From an uncultured Clostridia bacterium (GTDB lineage Bacteria; Bacillota; Clostridia; TANB77; CAG-508): 5,972 bases of DNA. This document shows positions 1 through 5,897 of this stretch, piece after piece (the first letter of the stretch is position 1; each line of letters begins with the position of its first letter). The notes under the pieces are model-generated. The model had not been told where the DNA came from. It made no database searches and saw nothing but the letters and a program-made list of their open reading frames with translations. A program made the translations under genes and the position numbers. The DNA lies in NCBI GenBank assembly GCA_934169535.1, contig CAKPOC010000058.1, positions 1 through 5,972 on the forward strand, given 5' to 3'.

Positions 1-1
1 G

Positions 2-667
2 TCTATATCTGGTGCTGCTGAAGGCTTGACAGACTTAATAAATGAATATGATGCCTCTATTGGTGATCCAGAAGTAACACCTGAAGATCATCATGCAATC
101 GCAAATGATATGCGTGAATGGATAAAAAAAATTCACTCATATACAGCATATATGTCTGATGTTATTACGGCCGTAAAGGGTCAAGCTGTTAATTTGTCTA
201 CAAACGAATCTGATATATTTATTTTAGATGAACTTTTAAAACGTGTAAATATTCTTATGAAGCATGAACTTCAAAATGCTTCAGTAAAATTAAACATATT
301 ATCAAATGCTCCTGCTAAAACAAAGTTAAGAGGAGATATTAACAGTTTAGTACAAGTCATTAACAATTTAATAACAAACGCAATTCAATCATATAACGGT
401 GAAAAAAATAAAGAAATAACTTTAACTACTTCGATTAAAGAAGGAAATTTAATTATTTCAGTTTCAGATACTGGCTGTGGAATGACTAAAGAAGTACAAG
501 AAAAATTGTTTAATTCAATGATTACAACAAAAGGAAAAAACGGTACAGGTCTTGGTATGTTTATGTCATACTCTACAGTAAAAGGACACTTTGGTGGAGA
601 TATTACATTTACCTCAGAAGTTGGAAAAGGAACTACATTTAAAGTTATTTTGCCACTAAAATCTTAA
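2..667 (+). CDS. Sensor histidine kinase, C-terminal part (5' end outside window)
   Basis: The frame is open from base 2, giving 221 visible residues before the TAA. The TTG at 26 is not a credible start: no Shine-Dalgarno precedes it, and the residues before it (SISGAAEG) read as the stretch right after an H-box, so the phospho-accepting histidine lies just off the window. Visible codons 1 to about 65 are mostly helical dimerisation-domain sequence. From about codon 75 an HATPase_c domain follows: N-box NNLITNA (codons 121-127), G1 box DTGCGM (156-161), F-box-like LFNSMITTKG (169-178) and G2 box GTGLGM (181-186), ending LPLKS. All ATP-binding motifs look intact, so an active kinase is expected. 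The sensor region and any membrane segments cannot be seen. The HD-GYP response regulator downstream is the likely phosphotransfer partner (inference from adjacency). Family assignment is firm; the signal is unknown. Confidence 0.93.
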   Translation, partial: SISGAAEGLTDLINEYDASIGDPEVTPEDHHAIANDMREWIKKIHSYTAYMSDVITAVKGQAVNLSTNESDIFILDELLKRVNILMKHELQNASVKLNILSNAPAKTKLRGDINSLVQVINNLITNAIQSYNGEKNKEITLTTSIKEGNLIISVSDTGCGMTKEVQEKLFNSMITTKGKNGTGLGMFMSYSTVKGHFGGDITFTSEVGKGTTFKVILPLKS

Positions 668-680
668 TATTTAATAATAA

Positions 681-717
681 AATGAACCCCCTTTATTTAA
701 TATATTGGTGGTTCATT
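681..717 (+). terminator. Probable intrinsic terminator of the histidine kinase gene
   Basis: An inverted repeat begins 13 bases after the kinase stop. AATGAACCCCC (681-691) pairs with GGTGGTTCATT (707-717): 8 bp, one C/T mismatch, then 2 bp, around a 15-base AT-rich loop. The 3' flank is T-rich but broken (ATTTATTAAATC), so termination may be partial. The second hairpin at 726-757 may reinforce it. Confidence 0.7.
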
Positions 718-725
718 ATTTATTA

Positions 726-757
726 AATCTTTTTATTTTCTCTCTAATAAAAAGATT
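726..757 (+). repeat. Perfect 12-bp inverted repeat, possible second terminator or operator
   Basis: AATCTTTTTATT (726-737) and AATAAAAAGATT (746-757) are exact reverse complements around the loop TTCTCTCT. The stem is almost all A:T, so it is weak per base pair for a terminator, but a T-run (TGTTTTTT, 763-770) follows a few bases on. Its right arm ends 14 bases before the -35 of the next gene, so it could also be a protein-binding site. The sequence alone does not decide between these. Confidence 0.5.
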
Positions 758-771
758 GTTACTGTTTTTTA

Positions 772-800
772 TTGATTTTTTTTAATTTTATTATTATAAT
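772..800 (+). promoter_or_regulatory. SigA-type promoter for the HD-GYP response regulator
   Basis: TTGATT (772-777) and TATAAT (795-800) are separated by exactly 17 bases: a perfect -10 and a -35 with four of six consensus bases (TTGACA). Transcription would start near 807, leaving a leader of about 45 bases before the GTG at 851. This gives the regulator its own transcription, independent of the kinase. Confidence 0.8.
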
Positions 801-824
801 AGCATAAATGACAAATATACAAAG

Positions 825-853
825 AAAGGAATTAGCATTTTGCTAATAACGTG
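825..853 (+). promoter_or_regulatory. Unusual translation initiation region of the HD-GYP regulator
   Basis: The only good Shine-Dalgarno, AAAGGA (825-830), is 20 bases from the GTG at 851 and 32 from the in-frame ATG at 863, too far for direct use. The spacer contains a perfect 7-bp hairpin, ATTAGCA (831-837) with TGCTAAT (841-847) and a 3-base loop. Folding it would leave only AAC between hairpin and GTG. Alternatively the TTG at 840, 9 bases from the Shine-Dalgarno, opens a four-codon mini-ORF (TTG CTA ATA ACG) whose TGA stop at 852-854 overlaps the GTG as GTGA. Geometry is seen directly; the mechanism is inferred. Confidence 0.55.
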
Positions 854-1915
854 ATAACATATATGAGAAAAAATCAAATAAATCACATAGACAATGGTTA
901 TAAAATTATTGTAGTTGATGATGAACAAGGTATTGTTGATTCTTTATCAATATTTTTGAAGCGTTCTGGATACAGTTTTACAGGCATTACTAATCCCTTA
1001 GAAGCAATAGAACGCGTAAAAAACGAACATTTCGATTTAATGGTTTTAGACTTTATGATGGACCCTATTCATGGTGACGAGGTCGTTGAAGAAATTAGAA
1101 AATTTAACAAAGATTTATATATTTTATTACTTACTGGACACAAAGACTTAGCTCCACCACTAGAAACAATAAAAAGATTAGATATACAGGGGTATTGCGA
1201 AAAAAGTGATAAATTTGATCAACTCCTTTTATTAATTGAATCTGGTATAAAATCAATTGAGCAAATGCACACAATAAAGGAAATTAATTCTGCATTGGAA
1301 GACAAAAATATAGAATTAGAAAAGGCTTACTTAGACACTATTGGAATTCTTCGCCAAACAGTTGAAGCAAAAGATCCTTATACTAGAGGTCATTCTGATA
1401 GAGTTTCTGAATTTTCTGTCCTTATTGGTAAAAAAATGAACCTGGATGAAAAAACAATACATGACTTGAAAATTGGTGGATTATTCCACGATATTGGGAA
1501 AATTGGTATTCCTGATAGTATTTTGTTAAAAGAATCAAAACTTGATGACAATGAATATTCTCAGATAAAAAATCATCCAACTATTGGTGCACACATTTTA
1601 GGCGATGCTAAAGTATTTGCTGATGTAATACCAATTGTAAAACATCACCACGAAAGGTTTGATGGAAAAGGTTATCCAAGTGGCTTAAAAGGAACTGATA
1701 TTCCTCTTATTGCAAGAATTGCTGCTGTTGCAGATACATTTGATGCAATGACATCAAAAAGAACTTACAGAGATTCTCTTCCACTTAGCGTAGTAAAAGA
1801 AGAAATTCAAAGATGTTCTGGTACACAATTTGACCCTGAAATCGCTGAAGTATTTTTAAATATTCTAAATACTGATTATGAAGCAATTACCGAAATTCAG
1901 CAAAAATATAAATAA
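851..1915 (+). CDS. Response regulator with HD-GYP cyclic-dinucleotide phosphodiesterase output domain
   Basis: A 354-residue cytoplasmic protein. An N-terminal receiver domain (about 18-136) shows the acidic pair D23/D24, phospho-acceptor D67 (VLDFMM), T95 (LLTG) and K118 (EKSD), so it should be phosphorylatable. A charged, probably coiled helix (about 137-165) links it to an HD-GYP domain (about 166-340). That domain keeps the family's metal and catalytic motifs: H181 (GHSDR), HD at 213-214 with HDIGK, H242 (NHP), HHH at 265-267, DGKGYP (271-276) and D295 (ADTFDAM). Enzymes with this full set hydrolyse c-di-GMP to pGpG or GMP, and some act on 3',3'-cGAMP; the substrate here is not determined. 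It resembles RpfG-type receiver/HD-GYP regulators. The upstream kinase is the likely partner. Start: GTG 851 is the first start after an in-frame TAG at 833, but ATG 863 (350 residues) remains possible because neither is well placed behind the Shine-Dalgarno. The gene is convergent with tex. Confidence 0.93.
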   Translation: MITYMRKNQINHIDNGYKIIVVDDEQGIVDSLSIFLKRSGYSFTGITNPLEAIERVKNEHFDLMVLDFMMDPIHGDEVVEEIRKFNKDLYILLLTGHKDLAPPLETIKRLDIQGYCEKSDKFDQLLLLIESGIKSIEQMHTIKEINSALEDKNIELEKAYLDTIGILRQTVEAKDPYTRGHSDRVSEFSVLIGKKMNLDEKTIHDLKIGGLFHDIGKIGIPDSILLKESKLDDNEYSQIKNHPTIGAHILGDAKVFADVIPIVKHHHERFDGKGYPSGLKGTDIPLIARIAAVADTFDAMTSKRTYRDSLPLSVVKEEIQRCSGTQFDPEIAEVFLNILNTDYEAITEIQQKYK

Positions 1916-1925
1916 AAATTTTATA

Positions 1926-1974
1926 AAAAGTGGATTAATATATTTTTAATTTAAAAATATATTAATCCACTTTT
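1926..1974. terminator. Bidirectional intrinsic terminator, 22-bp perfect stem
   Basis: Bases 1926-1947 pair without mismatch to 1953-1974 around the loop AATTT. On the + strand the stem ends in CTTTT followed by ATTATTATTT; on the - strand it ends in CTTTTT followed by ATAAAATTTTT. It sits between the regulator stop (1915) and the tex stop codon (from 1983), and so probably ends both convergent transcripts. Confidence 0.9.
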
Positions 1975-1982
1975 ATTATTAT

Positions 1983-4157
1983 TTAATTAATCTTCATTGT
2001 AAGCTTAACCTTCTGTCTATCTTTATCAATTTCTATAACCTGAACTTTTACAATATCTCCAACAGCAACTATATCCGAAGGATTTTTTATGTATTTTTCA
2101 CTCATTTGTGAAATGTGTACTAATCCATCATGCTTTACTCCAATATCAACAAATGCTCCAAAGTCTGTAACGTTTCTAACTGTTCCTGTTAATATCATTC
2201 CTTCTTTTAAGTCTTCAAATTTTAATACATCTGTCCTTAATATTGGCTTAGGCATATCTTCTCTTGGGTCTCTTCCTGGTTTTATAAGCTCTTCTATTAT
2301 GTCTTTAAGTGTAATCTCTCCAATTCTTATTTTTTCAGAAAGTTTCTTCACTTCTTTTTCATTATTAACCAAAATTAACTTTTCCTTAATTTCTTTAAAT
2401 TTTTCTTTATTGCTTAGTTCATTTAGGTTAAATCCTAAAATTTTTAAAAGCTCCTCTGCAGCTTTATAACTTTCTGGATGAACGCCTGTTATTTCTAAAG
2501 GATTTTTTCCATCTGGAACTCTTATAAATCCAGCGCATTGTTCAAACGTTGTCTTCCCTAGTTTAGGTACTTTTAATAATTCTTTTCTTTCTTTTATTTT
2601 TCCGTTTTCATCTCTATATTTTACTATGTTTTTAGCTATTGTTTTGTTTATTCCTGCCACATATGAAAGGAGTGACGGTGTTGCAGTATTTATATCAACG
2701 CCAACTTTATTTACAGCGTCTTCTACTACTCCCGTAAGGTTTTCTTCTAATTGTTTTTGATTAACATCATGCTGATATTGCCCTACTCCTATTGCCTTAG
2801 GCTCTATTTTTACAAGTTCTGCAAGTGGATCTTGAAGTCTACGTGCAATTGAAATTGCTCCCCTTAAAGAAACATTAATATCTGGATATTCTTCAGTTGC
2901 AAGTTTAGATGCAGAATAAACAGATGCTCCAGCTTCTGAAACAATAACGTATAATAGTTCTTTATTATATTTTTCTTTAATCTCTTTTATTAAATCAGCT
3001 ACAAATTGTTCAGATTCTCTTGATGCTGTTCCGTTTCCTATTGCAAACATATGAACATTATATTTCAAAATAAATTCTGTTAATTTTTTCTTAGCTCCTT
3101 CTACATCATTTTGAGGTTCTGTTGGATACACTGTTGTAGTATCTAGTAATTTTCCTGTTTCATCTATTACTGCTATTTTGCAGCCAGTTCTATATGCTGG
3201 GTCAAATCCTATGACATTTTTTCCTTTTATAGGACTTGCAAGTAAAAGTTGTTTTGCATTTTTCCCAAATACTTCTATAGCTTTAGTTTCAGCTTTTTGT
3301 GTTAAATCCGCTCTTATCTCTCTATCTATTGATGGCTCTATTAATCTAGAAAAACTATCTTTTATACAATTTTTTATAATTTCACTATACTCTGTATTAT
3401 TTTTAATAATATCTTTTTCAATATATTCTAAAATTTTTGTTTCTGGTTTTTCAATTTTTACTTTTAAAAATTCTTCCTTTTCTCCTCTATTTATAGCAAG
3501 AATTCTATGACTTGGAATTTTGTCTATTTTTTCAGTAAAATCATAATACATGTCATAACTTGATTTTTCATCTTTTGTATTCTTTGTTTTTATAAAGCCT
3601 TCATGATAGCAAATTTTTTTTATCTTTTTTCTATATTTGCTATTATCTGAAATTTGTTCAGCAATAATATCTGAAGCTCCACTTATGGCATCTTCTAAAT
3701 TGTTTATGCCTTTTTCTTCATTTATATATTTTTCAGCTTCTTTATAAATATTTATATTTTTATCTTGTTTTAATATTGCTTCTGCTAAAGGCTCTAGCCC
3801 TTTTTCTTTTGCTATAGTTGCCCTTGTCCTCTTTTTTTGCTTGTATGGTCTATAAATATCTTCTACTTCAGCAAGAGTTATCGCTTCATCTAAATCTTTT
3901 AATATTTCTTTAGTTAGTTTTCCTTGATTTTCTATTGAATTTTTTACTTCTTCTTTTCTATCCTGCAAGTTTCTTAAATATGTCAACCTTTCTCCTAACG
4001 TTCTTAGTTGTTCATCTGAAAGGCCTCCTGTTGCTTCTTTTCTATATCTTGCTATAAAAGGAATGGTGTTTCCTTCATCTATTAAATTTATAGCAGATTC
4101 AACTTGTTTTTCTTTTACATTTAATTCTTCTGCTATTTGTTTTATAATCTTTTGCAT
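1983..4157 (-). CDS. tex: Tex family RNA-binding transcription accessory protein
   Basis: A 724-residue protein, close in length to Bacillus YdcI (about 720). The N-terminal Tex helical region (about 1-200) includes the typical IPFIARYRKE (32-41), GGLSDEQLR (44-52) and the IYRPYKQKKR stretch (101-110). A YqgF/RNase H-like domain follows (about 315-440) with GFDPAYRTG (317-325), IGNGTASRE (373-381) and SEAGASVYSAS (407-417). Next come helix-hairpin-helix motifs (about 485-545; VGVDINTA, VPKLGKTT) and a C-terminal S1 RNA-binding domain (about 652-722; GTVRNVTDFGAFVDIGVKHDGLVHISQ). Tex proteins bind nucleic acid and are linked to transcription and RNA metabolism; their exact role is not settled. 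Start: ATG 4157 follows the Shine-Dalgarno AAGAGGT by 4 bases. That site overlaps the stop codon of the upstream ABC-F gene, only 9 bases away, so the two genes are probably co-transcribed and may be translationally coupled. All domains appear intact. Confidence 0.96.
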   Translation of the reverse strand: MQKIIKQIAEELNVKEKQVESAINLIDEGNTIPFIARYRKEATGGLSDEQLRTLGERLTYLRNLQDRKEEVKNSIENQGKLTKEILKDLDEAITLAEVEDIYRPYKQKKRTRATIAKEKGLEPLAEAILKQDKNINIYKEAEKYINEEKGINNLEDAISGASDIIAEQISDNSKYRKKIKKICYHEGFIKTKNTKDEKSSYDMYYDFTEKIDKIPSHRILAINRGEKEEFLKVKIEKPETKILEYIEKDIIKNNTEYSEIIKNCIKDSFSRLIEPSIDREIRADLTQKAETKAIEVFGKNAKQLLLASPIKGKNVIGFDPAYRTGCKIAVIDETGKLLDTTTVYPTEPQNDVEGAKKKLTEFILKYNVHMFAIGNGTASRESEQFVADLIKEIKEKYNKELLYVIVSEAGASVYSASKLATEEYPDINVSLRGAISIARRLQDPLAELVKIEPKAIGVGQYQHDVNQKQLEENLTGVVEDAVNKVGVDINTATPSLLSYVAGINKTIAKNIVKYRDENGKIKERKELLKVPKLGKTTFEQCAGFIRVPDGKNPLEITGVHPESYKAAEELLKILGFNLNELSNKEKFKEIKEKLILVNNEKEVKKLSEKIRIGEITLKDIIEELIKPGRDPREDMPKPILRTDVLKFEDLKEGMILTGTVRNVTDFGAFVDIGVKHDGLVHISQMSEKYIKNPSDIVAVGDIVKVQVIEIDKDRQKVKLTMKIN

Positions 4158-4161
4158 AATT

Positions 4162-4168
4162 ACCTCTT
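4162..4168 (-). promoter_or_regulatory. tex ribosome binding site overlapping the upstream stop codon
   Basis: On the - strand, TAAGAGGT places the ABC-F stop TAA (4167-4169) inside the Shine-Dalgarno AAGAGGT (4162-4168), with the tex ATG four bases further on. This supports the tex start and suggests that ribosomes finishing the ABC-F protein can reinitiate on tex. Confidence 0.8.
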
Positions 4169-5747
4169 ATTCAATTCCTAAATATTCATCATATGATACT
4201 TCTCTATCTATTACTTTGTCTTCTTTAATATCAATTATTCTGTTCGCTATACTTTGCATTAATTGATGGTCATGTGATGTAAAAATCATATTTCCTGTAA
4301 ATTTAGACATTCCTTCATTTAATGCAGTTATGCTTTCCATATCTAAATGATTTGTAGGCTCATCAAATATTAAGAAGTTAGCTCCTGATAACATCATTTT
4401 TGATAGAACACATCTTACTTTTTCTCCTCCAGATAGCACATTTACGCCTTTTAATGCTTCTTCTCCTGAAAATAACATTCTTCCTAAAAAGCTTCTTACA
4501 TATGTTTCGTCTGGATCTTTAGAATATTGTCTTAACCAGTCTGTAATCGATAATTCTGAATTAAATAAATAGTTGTTATCCTTAGGGAAATAGCTATTTG
4601 TTATTGTTGTTCCCCATGTAATTTTTCCTTCATCTGGTTTAAGTTCACCTGCTATTATTTGAAATAGTACTGTTTTTGCATTTTCATTATCCGCAATTAC
4701 AGCAATTTTATCATTTGCCTTTACTGTAAAAGATACATTTTTTAATATTTTTTCTCCATTTATTGTTTTTGATATATTTTCTACTTTTAAAATATCATTA
4801 CCTGGCAATCTGTCTGGCTTAAAATCTATGTATGGATATTTTCTATTTGATGGAGTAATTTCATCAAGTTGTATTTTTTCAAGTGATTTTTTTCTTGATG
4901 TTGCCTGCTTAGATTTTGAAGCATTAGCACTAAATCTTGCAATAAAAGCTTGTAATTCTTTAATTTTTTCTTCTTTCTTTTTATTTTGTTCTCTCATTTG
5001 CTTTTGTAATAATTGGCTAGACTCATACCAAAAATCATAGTTACCTGGGTATACTTTTATTTTTCCAAAATCAACATCACAAATATTTGTACATACTTTA
5101 TTTAAAAAATATCTATCGTGTGAAACTACAATAACGGTATTCTCAAAATTAATTAAAAATTCTTCAAGCCATGCTATAGTTTTTAAATCCAAATCATTTG
5201 TTGGCTCATCTAATAAAAGAATGTCTGGATTGCCAAATAACGCTTGTACTAATAGCACCTTTACTTTGTCTTTATCCTCTAATTCTTTCATATATTTATA
5301 ATGTTTTTCGCCTTCTATTCCTAAATCATTTAATAGAATTCCTGCATCTGATTCAGCATTCCATCCGTCTAACTCTGCAAATCTTTCTTCAAGTTTTGCG
5401 GCTTTCATTCCATCTTCTTCAGAAAAATCTGTTTTTGCATATATCTCATTTTTTTCTTGCATAATGTTATATAGTTCTTGGTTTCCCATCATTACTGTGT
5501 CTATTACAGTATTTTCTTCATATGCAAAGTGATTTTGCTTTAATATTGATAGTCTTTCAGACTTATCTTTTGTAACTTCACCCTTACTTGGCTCAAGTTC
5601 TCCTGATAATACTTTTAAAAATGTAGACTTTCCAGCACCGTTTGCTCCGATTATTCCGTAGCAGCAGCCTTTATTGAACTTTATGTTTACATCTTCAAAT
5701 AAAGTTCTTTTTCCGAATCTAATAGTTACTCCATTTGCAATTAACAT
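4167..5747 (-). CDS. ABC-F family ATPase, YbiT/YkpA type
   Basis: A 526-residue soluble protein with two ATP-binding cassettes and no membrane segments, near the length of E. coli YbiT (about 530). Cassette 1 has Walker A GANGAGKST (34-42), Q71, Walker B ILLLDEP (176-182) and switch H210. A charged helical linker (about 245-315), the ABC-F hallmark that reaches into the ribosomal tRNA site in studied members, joins it to cassette 2. Cassette 2 has signature LSGGE (438-442), Walker B FLIFDEP (458-464) and H492. Two motifs are degenerate: the cassette 1 signature reads MKELEDKDK (153-161), and the cassette 2 Walker A reads ADNENAKTV (352-360), keeping only the lysine and threonine; its Q-loop position is K389 (YFPKD). 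These probably reflect the subfamily rather than decay. The likely role is ATP-dependent ribosome or translation regulation. Antibiotic resistance is not indicated, since the leader is only about 35 bases with no room for an attenuator. Start ATG 5747 lies 11 bases after AAAGGA (5759-5764). First gene of the operon with tex. Confidence 0.94.
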   Translation of the reverse strand: MLIANGVTIRFGKRTLFEDVNIKFNKGCCYGIIGANGAGKSTFLKVLSGELEPSKGEVTKDKSERLSILKQNHFAYEENTVIDTVMMGNQELYNIMQEKNEIYAKTDFSEEDGMKAAKLEERFAELDGWNAESDAGILLNDLGIEGEKHYKYMKELEDKDKVKVLLVQALFGNPDILLLDEPTNDLDLKTIAWLEEFLINFENTVIVVSHDRYFLNKVCTNICDVDFGKIKVYPGNYDFWYESSQLLQKQMREQNKKKEEKIKELQAFIARFSANASKSKQATSRKKSLEKIQLDEITPSNRKYPYIDFKPDRLPGNDILKVENISKTINGEKILKNVSFTVKANDKIAVIADNENAKTVLFQIIAGELKPDEGKITWGTTITNSYFPKDNNYLFNSELSITDWLRQYSKDPDETYVRSFLGRMLFSGEEALKGVNVLSGGEKVRCVLSKMMLSGANFLIFDEPTNHLDMESITALNEGMSKFTGNMIFTSHDHQLMQSIANRIIDIKEDKVIDREVSYDEYLGIE

Positions 5748-5758
5748 ACTTTATTTTT

Positions 5759-5764
5759 TCCTTT
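5759..5764 (-). promoter_or_regulatory. Ribosome binding site of the ABC-F gene
   Basis: AAAGGA on the - strand, 11 bases before the ATG at 5747. The spacing is a little long, but no other purine-rich site is better placed, and the next residues match the start of a cassette (MLIANGVTIRFG), which supports this start. Confidence 0.75.
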
Positions 5765-5788
5765 CATATTTTTCTTTTAATCTTACTT

Positions 5789-5817
5789 ATTATAACTTGT
5801 TTTGCCTTGTTTATCAA
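5789..5817 (-). promoter_or_regulatory. SigA-type promoter of the ABC-F/tex operon
   Basis: On the - strand, TTGATA (5812-5817) and TATAAT (5789-5794) are 17 bases apart, near consensus in both boxes. Transcription would begin near 5782, giving a leader of about 35 bases, too short for a riboswitch or attenuator. It lies downstream of the tRNA terminator, so the operon is transcribed independently of the tRNA. Confidence 0.85.
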
Positions 5818-5866
5818 TATTTCAAAGCGATTTTTTTGTTTTTATGTTAAACTCTAAATATTGCAT

Positions 5867-5892
5867 AAAAAAATGGTGCGAGAATTCGCACC
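5867..5892 (-). terminator. Intrinsic terminator of the tRNA-Lys transcript
   Basis: On the - strand, GGTGCGA and TCGCACC form a 7-bp GC-rich perfect stem (arms 5886-5892 and 5875-5881) with a 4-base loop. One A and then seven T residues (5867-5873) follow. It begins 5 bases after the tRNA CCA end, so this tRNA is the last gene of its transcript. Confidence 0.92.
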
Positions 5893-5897
5893 TTATT

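Noticed and set aside
26..28. TTG as the start of a short stand-alone ATPase-domain protein
   Set aside because: The same frame continues upstream to the window edge with kinase-like residues (SISGAAEG), and no Shine-Dalgarno precedes the TTG, so this is the truncated end of a full kinase.
808..846. Twelve-codon ORF starting at ATG 808 in the regulator leader
   Set aside because: Its ATG falls at the predicted transcription start with no ribosome binding site. Leaderless translation is possible but unsupported.
2089..2469. Open frame on the + strand inside tex (126 codons)
   Set aside because: It is antisense to the strongly conserved HhH and S1 part of Tex, has a low-complexity S/F/L-rich translation and resembles no known family. 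It is a shadow of the real gene.
3178..3510. Open frame on the + strand inside tex (110 codons)
   Set aside because: Antisense to the Tex YqgF region, with a hydrophobic low-complexity translation and no promoter or good ribosome binding site seen.
4063..4266. Open frame on the + strand across the ABC-F/tex junction
   Set aside because: It overlaps two well-supported genes on the other strand, and its F/S/I-rich translation is typical of antisense reading of AT-rich genes.
4828..5464. Two + strand open frames (4828-5040 and 5198-5464) inside the ABC-F gene
   Set aside because: Both are antisense to conserved ABC-F sequence. The apparent membrane-like character comes from reading lysine/glutamate-rich codons backwards.
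5748..5782. Possible antibiotic-sensing attenuator upstream of the ABC-F gene
   Set aside because: The predicted leader is only about 35 bases, with no leader peptide and no hairpin, so ARE-type resistance regulation is not supported.
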